A stretch of DNA of 23,644 bases from Pelagophyceae sp. CCMP2097 (lineage: Eukaryota; Sar; Pelagophyceae), in contig MU657164.1 of NCBI GenBank assembly GCA_026770575.1, positions 487,605 to 511,248 of the forward strand. The letters run 5' to 3'. Below the pieces are notes generated by a model. That model had not been told where the DNA came from. It was given only the letters and a program-made list of their open reading frames with translations, and searched no databases. The translations under genes and the position numbers were made by a program. How positions within the stretch are numbered: the stretch's first letter is position 1; every line of letters begins with the position of its first letter. Below are positions 1 through 7,513 of the stretch, piece by piece.

Positions 1-70
1 CATTTCTTCAGCGATTCCTTTCGCCGACAAGACAAAACCCGAGGGAGCCGTACAGTGCTTAGATAGTAGT

Positions 71-101
71 AGGCTCTGGCCCCTGCGGGGCCCTATAAAA
101 T
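71..101 (+). promoter_or_regulatory. Candidate core promoter of gene 1: hairpin motif plus TATA box
   Basis: Positions 71-96 read AGGCTCT followed by GGCCCC-TGC-GGGGCC, a perfect 6-bp stem with a 3-nt loop, and run directly into TATAAAAT (94-101). Nearly the same motif, with one extra base, occurs on the minus strand at 19892-19918 just upstream of the presumed start of gene 2, where it is again followed by a TATA-like box. The TATA box here is about 180 bases upstream of the favoured ATG of gene 1 (279), so a 5' UTR of roughly 150 bases would follow. Promoter function is inferred. The motif could instead be one more member of the short hairpin family scattered through the window. Confidence 0.4.
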
Positions 102-278
102 CTCGCCAAACTTACCCTTTTCTGAACGTCACTTCGTCGAACAAGAACATCCCGCGGCGCGGCGCGGCGCTCAAAGGCCAGGCGTCGCAGCGCCGCGTGC
201 TCTGCGCGGCGGGCGGTCCCTGAGGCGGTGTCGAAGTGTTCATCAGACAGTGAAATTGAAATTGACAGACTGCGGGAA

Positions 279-442
279 ATGTTGCCGCGGGCAGTGTTTC
301 GGGCCGGCGCCGCTCCCGGCCGCGCCGCGCCGCTGCGCGGCCTCTGTGCCCCCACGGCGGAGGCGGACGCGAAGAGGCGATTGGTCACGTTTTTTGTTCG
401 CGACCTGCCGAAAGGAACGACGGAGGACGAATTAAAGGAAGC
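279..442 (+). CDS. Gene 1 exon 1: targeting-peptide-like N-terminus and RRM RNP2 strand
   Basis: The first ATG in the open frame is at 279 and gives MLPRAVFRAGAAPGRAAPLR. This stretch has five Arg and no acidic residue, as expected of a mitochondrial presequence. The frame is open upstream to a stop at 123 but contains no other ATG. It continues with LVTFFVRDLPKGTTEDELKEA: FFVRDLP is the RNP2 strand of an RRM and TEDELKEA its first helix. Past 442 the frame loses all RRM similarity, and a GT at 443 (GC|GTGCGT, phase 2) restores it on splicing to 594. Some coding could lie upstream of 279. Confidence 0.7.
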
Positions 443-3400
443 GTGCGTTGCGCGGGCCCACTTTGCTTTCGCTTCGGGCTTTGCCGCGGGCCGCGCGCCT
501 TTTGCGATTCGGTGTCGGCCGCGCAGACCGCCGCCGCAACCAGACACGAGAGGGCGGTGCAAGAGACAGCGCTTTTCAACGCCGCCTCCTTAGCTTCGCC
601 GTCGCGGGCGCTTCCGTCTCGGGTGTGAAGCTGCCGGCGTGTTCGCGGGGGGAGTCGAGGGGATTTGGGTTTGTCTCTATAGAATCCAAGGAATGCGACT
701 TGGTAAGTTGCTCTCGCAGTTCCTATAGGAAAGGACTCTCGGAGATTCCCAGAGGCCAAACTCGCATCTAGGTGAGGCGCGAGGTCGACGGCTCTACTTT
801 GCGCGGCCGCCGGATTCGCGTCGAAGTGAGCAAACAAAGAGCCGAGCGGGGAGAAAGACAGGTCCAAAGGGCGATTGGAGCCCAAGGAGACGACGCACCG
901 AAGCAAAACGGGGCGCTCCCGCTGAACCGCCTGCTCGTGGCTTGCAAAGGTCCGGTGGAGGTGCTTGGGTTGTTTGAGAGGGAAAGTCGGCATTTCAGCG
1001 CCATTAATTTGGCAACGGCTCTGCACTGCCTCGGAAGCTTCCGCGGTGCCTTAGCAAAAGACGCTCGAACCGAAGCGCTCCTTTCGCGGGCGACGGCAAG
1101 CGTGGTTCAAGAGGCGGAGAAGTGGGGCTTTGCACGGCGCCTTTTGGTCGGAAAATGCGCCTTTGCAAGTCGGAAAATGCGCCAATCCAATCTTTCGGCC
1201 GGCAGTGGCGGGCGGCCTTGCCGGAAGCAGAGCTGCCAGAGGCTCCGCCGCGCTTTGAGGCGCGCAGAGGCTCCCGTCCCGCGCCCGGGAGGCCCCTCGC
1301 ACGACAGCCAAGCCCTCTGCAATGTCGCTTGCGCCGGCCTCTTCAAAGGGCCCTATCAAGCTCCCGCGCAGGGTTCCTTGCCAGAGGCGCCTGTTCGGGC
1401 CCCTCTGGGGTCCCTTCGCCCTTCCTCGCACGGGATGCCACATGCTTCGATAGCGGTGCGAGGGCCCGTCCAAGCGACTTTCCGAGGACCCGCCCAGAGG
1501 ACGTCGCAGAGAGGCCACAGTCGAGTGATCGTCCAAAGGGCCGTCGAGAAACCCGCATTCAAAGCGATGGTCGCAGAGGGCCCGTCTCCGGGGCTGTCCA
1601 AGGAACTGTCCATAGGGACCGTCAAACGGACCGCCCAAGCGACTGCCCTTTGGGACCATCAAAGCCTTTCGAGGGGCCGTCCCAAGGCCCCGTTTCGAAT
1701 GGTCATCGAAAGGGCCGTCTCGAGGGGCCGTCTCGAGGGGCCGTTTCGAGGGGCCGTCTCAAGAGGCCGTGTCGTGAAGACGTCTCGAGGGGCCTTTCCA
1801 AATGGCCGTCTCGAGGGACCCTCTCGAGGAGCCGGATAGAGGAGCCTTCCAGAGGCACCATTTCGAGGGGCCGTCTCGAGGAGCCGTCTAAAAACCGGTT
1901 CGAATAGCCATCGAAAGGGCCTTCTCGAGGGTTTATCTCGAGGGGTCGTCTCGAGAGGCCGTCCAAAGGCGCCGTTTCGAGGGGCCTTCGAGACGGGGCT
2001 TTTTTGAGGCACCGTCTCATTCGCCGTCTCGAGCGGCCGTCTTGGTGCGTCCTTTCGAAGGGCCGCCGAAAGGGACCCTCTCGAGGGGCCGTCCAAAAGC
2101 GCAGTCGAGGGGCCGTTTCGAGGGGCCGTTTCGAGTGGTCGTCTCGAAGGACCGTCTAAAGGGGCCGTTTCAAGGGGCGAGAGGGGCCGTCTTAAGGGGC
2201 CGTCTCGGACGGGCCGTCTGACAGAGAGGCGCCGTCTCGGACGGGCCGTCTGACAGAGAGGCCATTTTGAGGGGCCCTTCGAGAGGCTGGCTAACAAGGC
2301 CTTCTCAAGGGGCCGTCTAAAGGCGCCGTTTCGAGGGACCGTCTCGAGGGGCCAACGAGAGGGGCCTTCTCGAGGCGCCGTCTCGAGGGATCGTATAAAG
2401 GGACCGTTTCGAGGGGCCCTCTCGAGTGGCCCTCTCGATGGGCCGCCTCGAGGGGTGTTCAAGGGCCCTCGAAAGAGGCCTTGCAAGCGACCGCGCAGAG
2501 GCAGGGCAAGTGGCCGCCAAAGTCGCTCTCCGGACAGGCTCCAGGCCTCTTTGGCAGACACTTGTCCGGCCTTTGCGCGGTCACTTCGACGCTTCCTCTC
2601 GGGTCCTTGAAAAGCTCTCCCATCAAGCCTCTGCAAGGCCTCTTTGGCGGTCACTTACGGCCTCTTTTACGGCCCTTTAAAACCTTTCCGGGTGGGCCCC
2701 TGCAGAGGCCTCTTTTGCGGCCACTTACAGGCCATTGCACGGTCGCTTGCAAGGCCTCTTTTAAGGGCCCGCCCAAGCGACCATCCGGGCGACCGTCCGA
2801 GCGACTGCCCGAGCGACTGTCCAGGGGACGTCGCAGAGGGGCCGCAGTCGAGGGACCGGCAGCTGAGTGACCGTCCAAGGGACCGTACAAAAACGCCGTC
2901 AAAGCGACGGTCGCAGAGGGCCCGTCGAGGGACCCTTTAAGGGACCGTCCAAAGGAATTGTCCAAGGGACCGCCCAAGCGACCGTCCGAGGGACCGTCCG
3001 AGCCTCTCCAGGGGGGCGTCCAAGGCGCCGTTTCGAGTGGCCGTCTCAAAGGGCCGCCGTCTTTAGGGTGTCGTCTCGAGAGTGTCATCTCGAGGGTCCG
3101 TTTCGAGGGCCCATCTCGAGGGGCATTTTCGAATTGCCGTTTCCATGGGCCGTCTCGAGGAGCCGGATAGAGGGGCCTTCCCGAGGCACCATTTCGAGCG
3201 ACCTTCCCGAGGAGCCGTCTCAAGGCGTTTCGAATGGCCATCGAAAGGGGCCGACTCGAGAGGTCGTCTTAAGGCGCCGTTTTGAGTGGCCGTTTCGAGG
3301 CACCGTCTCGAGGGGCCGTCCAAAGGCGCCGTTTCGAATGGCCGTCGATCGGGGCCGTCTCGAGGGGCCGTCTCGAGAGGCCGTCTCGAGGAGCCGGAGA

Positions 3401-6400
3401 TAGGAGCAGCGACGGGTTCGGGCTTCCCCTTTAACCCGCGTGTCGGGTTTGCCGGGTTTGTGCGTTTTGGCCGACCCGTCTTTGAGTGGGACTGGCCGTA
3501 GCACAAACCCGAACCCGACCCGAGAAGACGGGTTTAGTCGCTTGACAAACCGCGACCCGAGGGCTTTGCACAAATTGAAAAGCTCTCCGGACGGGCCCTT
3601 CCTCTTTGGCGGTCACTTACAAGGCCTCTGCGCGGTCACTTGCAAGGCCTCTTTGAAGGGCCCTATCAAGCCCCCACGCAGGGTTCCTTGCCAAAGACGC
3701 TTATTCGGGCCCTTGCGGGGTCCCTTCGCCGTTCCTCGCACGGGTTGCCATATGGTTCGATAGAGAGGGCCCGTCCAAGCGACCGTCCGAGGGCCCGTCC
3801 AGGGGACGTCGCTGGGAGACCGCAGTCGAGGGCCATTGGACTATGAATATTGAAGGTTATTCCCCTTTGGGCCAGCCCCACCCAGGGTGGATCTTAAGCA
3901 AGCGAGGTCTATAAATCAACTTGAAATCTTCAACTGCAACCCTTTCGGCGACCACTTCTCCAGTGAACCAAAGGCTCCCTGAGGGAGCCTGAATGGTGCA
4001 GCCGAGTAACCGCCCAAGGGACCGTCGAGGGGATGCCAATCAAAGCGACTGTCACAGAGGTCCCGTCGAGGGATCCTTGAATGAACTTTCCAAAGGGGCC
4101 TTCCAAGGGACCAAGCAAGCGACCATCCGAGGGACCGTCCGAGCCTCTCAAGGGGCCGTCTCAAGGGGCCGTTTCGAATGGCCGTCGAAATGGCCGTCTC
4201 GAGGGGTCGTCTCGAGGTGTCGTCTCGAGGGGTCGTCTCGAGGGGCCGTCTCGAGGCGCCGTTTCGAAAAGCTGTCTCCAGGGGTCTTTTCGAGGGGCCA
4301 TCTCGAGGGGCCGTCTCAAAGCGCCGTTTTGATTGGCTATCGACAGGGGGCGTCTCGAGGGGCCGTCTCGAAAAGCCGTCGAAAGGGGCTGTTTCGAGGG
4401 CCGTTTCGAGAGGCCACCTCATGAGGCCGTCTCATGAGGCCTTCTTGAGGGGGCTTTTCGAATGGCCGTCTCCAGGGGCCGTTTCGAGTGGTCGTCTCCA
4501 GGGGCCGTCTCGAGGGTCCGTCTCCAGGGGCCATCTCGAGGAGCCGGAGATAAGAGCAGGGACGGGTTCGGGTTTGCCCTTCAACCCGCGGGTCGGGTTT
4601 GCCGCGCTTGCGCATTTTGGCCGACCCGCCGACCCGCGGGTTTGGCCGTGGCCTCTTCCCAGACTCCCGTAGGGAGTCGATGGTCAAATGGTGTGATCGC
4701 TAAAAGAATGTTCCAATTCGGAGCACATACCCGTGCGATAGCACGCTATGTTATCGCACATTAGAGAGCTTCAGCTCAAAGTGATACCCTATCGAATTCA
4801 TATCCTATCGTATCCATCGGACAAGATCAAACTCATATCCTATCGAACTGTACTGCATATTTTGGAGACGACGACGTTGTCTTATGGAGGGGTCAAGGAT
4901 ATCGGCCAGTTCTCGTCGGAATGAGGCGCTGAATGGCCCTATCGACGCGCCTTGGTCCCGCAGGGCCGGCCCTAACTTTTGTTTTGCGTTGTGGCTACCC
5001 CTTGGGCAGCAGCGACGTGGCATCGGAAGGCGCGTGAGGAGCATGCGTTCGGGCCCTTGCGGGACCCGCCACGCGCCGGCAATCGTCGGGAACTGCGCGC
5101 AGGCGTCCGCAACTAATCCAGCAGCGCCCGGAACCGGTCGCGACAGCGCATCGCGGGTGGGTACGAACTCGAACGACGAACGCAAGTACCCAAAACGCCG
5201 ATTCCGCTAGAGACGACGCACCATGCGGAAAATCGACGGGCGTCTGCGCATGGGCTTGTTGACTGCGCACCATCGATCCCGGGACGGGAGTCGGCTGGGG
5301 TGCCTCGGGGTTGCCCTCGGGCCAAAGTAGTACCTAGGTACTACTTTGATTTGGCTCGCGAGTTTGAGAGTTGTACGAGGTCCGTTGAACGGAGAGATCA
5401 CTGCAAGCTCTATATATCAACGGACTTTTAACGGGGTTTTATTTGATAGGGTATCACTTTCGATAGGGTATCACTTTGAGCTGAAGCTCTCTATTGCGTT
5501 AGATCTTTCTTTGAGCGATTACACGGCGTTATACAATCGGCTCCCTACGGGAGGCAAGGTTCGTTTAACCCTCCGGCCGGCGGCCGGAGGCCGGCGGCCT
5601 CCGTCTGTCGACCGGAGGACGGTCGCCTGCGGACGCCGACCTCCGGCCGCCTCCGCGGGCCGTAGGTGGAGGCCTCGACAGGATTCTGTGATTAATAACC
5701 ATCGGCTCCTTACGGGAGCCTGAGGTTCATTTAAACCTCCGGCCGGCGGCCTCCGGCCGCCGGCCTCCGGGTGGAGGCCTTCGACAGGTTCCTGCGAATC
5801 AGTCTTCATCGGCTCCCTACGGGAGCCTGGGGTTCAACCCGAACCCGATCCGAGGAGACGGGTTTGGTCGCTCGACAAACCCGTGACTCGAGGGAGCGCC
5901 ACAAATTGAAACCCCGACCCGATCCGAATACACCGTCGCTGCTCCTGGACCGTTGACGATTTCACGACGAGCCCCCCCGCACGGTTTCTCTATGCGCCAG
6001 TCCTCCGACGGCCCCTTTGACGCCAGTCTTCAGAAGGACTCTCTTCAAAAACCCGCGCACGGGCGTTTTTCTGCGAGGCCCCTCTGCACGGCCCCTGGCA
6101 CGAGGCTCCTGAGACGGCGGAGAGGCGGGGACGGCGGAGCGGGCGGCGTCAGGTAGAGTGCACAAACGCGCATTCCGGTCCTCAGTCGCCCAAACGCCTT
6201 TGGAGACTCCATGAGGCGGACCCTTAGGCGCCCGCGCCTTATCCAGCGCCGCCGCGGGCATCGCCAAGGCGGGCCTCGAAGCGCCTGCTCTCTTCGCCGC
6301 GATAGCAAAAGAGTCCATTGCAAAATCCTCGGCCTTCAACAGTCAAGATTTATGCGGAACAGTTTGGGCCTTCAGCACCGCAAACGTCGCCACCCAAAGT

Positions 6401-7513
6401 CTCTTCGACGAATTGGCAAAACAAGCCCCAAGGCAGCTTCCGCTCTTCAACCCGCAGGCGCTGTCCAACACCGCGTGGGCGTATGCGAAAGCCGGGTTGG
6501 ATGCCCCCCGACTCTTTCAATCTATCGCCGAAGAAGCCCCCAAAAAGATGCGCGCGTTCTCGCCCCAGGCCCTCGCAAACACGAGCTGGGCCTTTGCCAC
6601 CGCAGGGTTTCAGGCAAATTTGTTGTTCCAAGCTCTGGCTTCAGAAAGTTTGGTCAAAATGCCGTTGTTCGCCCCCCAAAACCTGGCCAACACCGCATGG
6701 GCCTTTGCAAAGGCCGGCTTTGAAGCGCCCGAATTGTTTCGAGGGGTTGGACTTGCCGTTACGAGGCAGGTTGGGTCCTTTTCATGCCAGGAGCTTGCCA
6801 ACACGGTGTGGGCCTTTGCTACACAGGCCTTCGACTCCCCGGTACTGTACAAAGCCATTGCAGAAGAAGCCAGCTTGCGCGTCGACGACTTTTCAGCCCA
6901 AATGATGGCCAACACCGTCTGGGCCTTGGCTCGGGGAGAACACTTTAGACTCGGCCCAGCTTCGAGAGCGTTTTTTAAAAGCGTCGCGAGGCAAGCCCCT
7001 CTGAAAATGTCGTCGTTCAACCCGCAGGAACTCGCAAACACCGCCTGGGCATTTGCAAAGGCGGGCGTCGAGGCGCCGGAGCTGTTCCAAGCTGTCGCAA
7101 GTGAAAGTTTGCGGCAATTGCATTCGTTTACGACGCAAAACCTCGCGAATACAGTTTGGGCCTTTGCGCATTTGGGCCTTGCGGCGCCGTTGCTGTTTGA
7201 AGCGGTCAAGGCGCAGGCGCTGTTGAGGGACGTCTCTTGCTTTTCGCCTCGGGACCTTGAATTCATCGAGCTAGCTTTTCAAACGGCGAAGCACGACGCT
7301 CCGTCCCTTCTTAACGCCATTTCCGCTGAGCAGATCCGGCGCCGGAAAAGAAGAGCGAGGCGCGAACAGCGCGAGGCGAAGGAACGCCAGGCTTGCGAAG
7401 CGCCCCGAAGCGGATTGGCCGCTTCGCCGTCCCTGAAAAGTTCCGACTGCAGTTCCGACGACGTCAGCGCCGACGTCCCCGCCGACGCCAGCGCCGACGT
7501 CGGTGCCCTGTGA
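279..7513 (+). CDS. Gene 1: split gene for an organelle-type RRM plus HPR/OPR-repeat RNA-binding protein
   Basis: Model: join(279-442, 594-702, 772-1168, 6228-7513), about 651 residues, introns of 151, 69 and about 5059 bp. Intron phases agree at all three junctions (2, 0, 1). Domain order is an Arg/Ala-rich, acid-poor N-terminus, one RRM, an N-terminal helical cap typical of ANTAWAFA-repeat proteins, about ten repeats of roughly 37 residues, then a basic and Ser/Asp-rich tail. RRMs bind single-stranded RNA, and HPR/OPR-type repeat proteins are known or predicted to bind organellar transcripts, so a role in mitochondrial or plastid RNA maturation is inferred. No C-terminal RAP domain is visible. 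The first three exons belong together with good confidence. Joining them to the repeat exon is an inference from domain logic and phase, and two separate genes remain possible. Confidence 0.6.
594..702 (+). CDS. Gene 1 exon 2: RRM core with RNP1 motif
   Basis: The acceptor TCCTTAG ends at 593. The split codon GC|C gives Ala, and the exon then reads FAVAGASVSGVKLP followed by SRGFGFVSIES. The latter is the RNP1 strand of an RRM, with the aromatic RNA-stacking residues in GFGFV. Together with exon 1 the text LKEAFAVAGASVSGVKLP matches the usual spacing of RRM helix 1 and strand 2. The exon ends TTG|GTAAGT at 702/703, a textbook donor in phase 0. It is 109 bp long. Confidence 0.8.
772..1168 (+). 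CDS. Gene 1 exon 3: end of RRM and start of helical-repeat region
   Basis: The acceptor CATCTAG ends at 771. The exon opens VRREVDGSTLRGRRIRVEVS, the last helix and strand 4 of the RRM. A basic linker follows, then LLVACKGPVEVLGLFE and INLATALHCLGSF, which resemble the N-terminal cap of ANTAWAFA-repeat proteins, where an EVL..E.....F...N.ATALH.L segment precedes the first full repeat. The frame stays open to 1839, but beyond about 1170 it is minisatellite translation. The donor is uncertain: GT at 1169 (phase 1) fits the phase of the 6228 acceptor, and GT at 1147 (phase 0) is an alternative. The two lie in a 22-bp tandem duplication. Confidence 0.7.
1147..1183 (+). repeat. 22-bp tandem duplication at the exon 3 donor
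   Basis: GTCGGAAAATGCGCC occurs at 1147-1161 and again at 1169-1183, a 22-bp period. Each copy begins with GT and could act as a 5' splice site. The two sites differ in phase (0 and 1), so only one can be in frame with a given acceptor. Confidence 0.85.
1300..2475 (+). repeat. Composite repeat, copy 1 (head and 13-bp body, no tail)
   Basis: The head includes GGGCCCTATCAAGCTCCC-type sequence at about 1348-1365, the CAGGGTTCCTTGCC block and an ACGTCGCAGAG...CAGTCGAG block. The body, about 1650-2475, is a degenerate 13-bp minisatellite. Between about 1750 and 1885 the register is strict: units such as TCGAGGGGCCGTC, TCAAGAGGCCGTG and TCGAGGAGCCGTC follow each other with no indels. Variant units (CAAAGGCGCCGTT, TCGAATGGCCATC) recur in a loose higher-order order. 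The conserved GAGGAGCCGGAGATA tail of the other copies is missing here. Long open frames across this array on either strand are by-products of the 13-bp period. Confidence 0.85.
2560..3505 (+). repeat. Composite repeat, copy 2 (head, body, tail)
   Basis: The head (about 2560-2890) has repeated GGCCTCTTT-GGCGGTCACTTAC blocks, then GACGTCGCAGAG and a CAGTCGAGGGACCGGCAGCTGAG block. The body (about 2890-3388) is 13-bp units of the GACCGTCCGAGGG and TCGAGGGGCCGTC types. The tail (3388-3478) runs from GAGGAGCCGGAGATAGGAGC to CCGACCCG, is rich in CGGGTTYGGG-type words and is nearly identical to 4538-4628. Confidence 0.85.
3507..3580 (+). repeat. CCCGAACCCG-rich short repeat, copy 1
   Basis: AACCCGAACCCGACCCGAG, a GACGGGTTTAGTCGCTTGAC block and CACAAATTGAAA occur in the same order at 5833-5912. 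The two copies differ by scattered substitutions, so this is a dispersed repeat of about 75-80 bp. It sits between composite copies 2 and 3. Confidence 0.75.
3590..4685 (+). repeat. Composite repeat, copy 3 (head, nested insertion, body, tail)
   Basis: The head (3600-3835) is the best match to copy 1 and to the inverted copy at 21 kb: GGGCCCTATCAAGCCCCC, CGCAGGGTTCCTTGCC, TTCCTCGCACGGGTTGCCAT, then ACGTCGC and CAGTCGAG. It is interrupted at about 3836-4000 by AT-richer sequence and resumes with GCAGCCGAGTAACCGCCCAA, matching copy 2. The 13-bp body covers about 4130-4538 and the tail is 4538-4628. The tail is followed by a hairpin CAGACTCCCGTAGGGAGTCG. Confidence 0.85.
3836..4000. other. AT-richer insertion nested in composite copy 3
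   Basis: Comparison with copy 2 shows that the head sequence CAGTCGAGGG...GCAGC is split here by about 165 bases of different character (for example ATGAATATTGAAGGTTATTC and TCAACTTGAAATCTTCAAC). Near its right end it has the hairpin GGCTCCCTGAGGGAGCC (3970-3986), a relative of the hairpins at 5539, 5703 and 5811. No coding potential was recognised. Its edges are approximate. Confidence 0.55.
4762..5493. mobile_element. MITE-like element with 33-bp terminal inverted repeats and TA flanks
   Basis: Positions 4764-4796 (GAGAGCTTCAGCTCAAAGTG...CTATCGAA) are the exact reverse complement of 5459-5491, and both ends are bordered by TA (4762-4763 and 5492-5493). Subterminal motifs repeat inward: ATACCCTATCG and CATATCCTATCG (twice) on the left, and GATAGGGTATCACTTT (twice in tandem) on the right. 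TA flanks are the hallmark of Tc1/mariner-type insertion. The 660-bp interior encodes no recognisable transposase, so it looks non-autonomous. It carries a 26-bp perfect palindrome at 5323-5348. Confidence 0.75.
5323..5348. repeat. 26-bp perfect palindrome
   Basis: The sequence is centred on CCTAGG and reads AAAGTAGTACCTAGG inward from the left arm. All 13 base pairs match with no spacer. It lies inside the MITE-like element, about 110 bases from its right end, and could form a cruciform or bind a symmetric protein. Confidence 0.95.
5537..5825 (+). repeat. Tandem repeat units beginning with a GGCTCCCTACGGGAGCC hairpin
   Basis: ATCGGCTCCYTACGGGAG-type hairpins at 5537, 5700 and 5808 each open a unit. 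The first two continue with a TTTAACCCTCCGGCCGGCGG-like block and close with GGTGGAGGCC(T)TCGACAGG. Unit lengths are about 163 and 108 bp, the longer one having extra CGGCCTCCG-type expansions. The third unit breaks off into the CCCGAACCCG repeat. Confidence 0.8.
5833..5912 (+). repeat. CCCGAACCCG-rich short repeat, copy 2
   Basis: This is the second copy of the element at 3507-3580: CAACCCGAACCCGATCCGAG, GACGGGTTTGGTCGCTCGAC and CACAAATTGAAA appear in the same order. It follows directly on the third GGCTCCCTACGGGAGCC hairpin. Confidence 0.75.
6228..7513 (+). CDS. Gene 1 exon 4: HPR/OPR-like repeat domain and C-terminus
   Basis: The frame that reads ALSSAAAGIAKAGLEAP has a TGA at 6212 and a usable acceptor (CCCTTAG) ending at 6227, so coding begins by splicing. 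It carries about ten repeats of 36-39 residues with consensus F.pQ.LANTaWAFAkaG.eaP.LF.a.a. Examples are ALSNTAWAYAKAGLDAP, ALANTSWAFATAGFQAN, NLANTAWAFAKAGFEAP and ELANTAWAFAKAGVEAP. The seventh repeat (MMANTVWALARGEHF) is irregular and the tenth (DLEFIELAFQTAKHDAP) has lost the ANTAW core. Such repeats form paired helices thought to bind RNA one unit per base. A basic stretch (RRRKRRARREQREAKER) and an Ala/Asp-rich end follow, and that end is encoded by the start of the downstream minisatellite. The stop TGA is at 7511-7513. Confidence 0.85.

Larger units (their letters stand above)
1169..6227 (+). other. Giant repeat-filled intron of gene 1 (inferred)
   Basis: These 5.06 kb separate the RRM/cap exon from the repeat exon. 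They contain three head-body-tail composite repeats (about 1.3-4.7 kb), a 732-bp TA-bounded MITE-like element (4762-5493), a short tandem repeat with hairpins (5537-5825) and a CCCGAACCCG-rich repeat (5833-5912). No convincing exon was found inside it. The 5.9-6.2 kb stretch before the acceptor shows no recognisable protein. Confidence 0.5.

Noticed and set aside
59..1026. Minus-strand open frames antisense to the RRM exons
   Set aside because: Shadow frames of the RRM gene; they contain no domain, whereas the plus strand shows RNP1, RNP2 and good splice sites.
1659..2654. 331-codon open frame on the minus strand (Arg/Pro/Leu-Glu-Thr-Ala repeats)
   Set aside because: It is the translation of the 13-bp minisatellite; equally repetitive frames exist on the plus strand and in other frames.
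3507..3580. Telomere-like repeat (AACCCGAACCCG)
   Set aside because: Only two or three imperfect units inside a longer dispersed repeat; no extended tandem array.
1650..4538. CRISPR array
   Set aside because: The repeats are short, degenerate and contiguous with no unique spacers, in a eukaryotic gene context.
6610..7266. 218-codon minus-strand open frame
   Set aside because: Antisense to the repeat exon; its periodicity mirrors the ANTAWAFA repeats.
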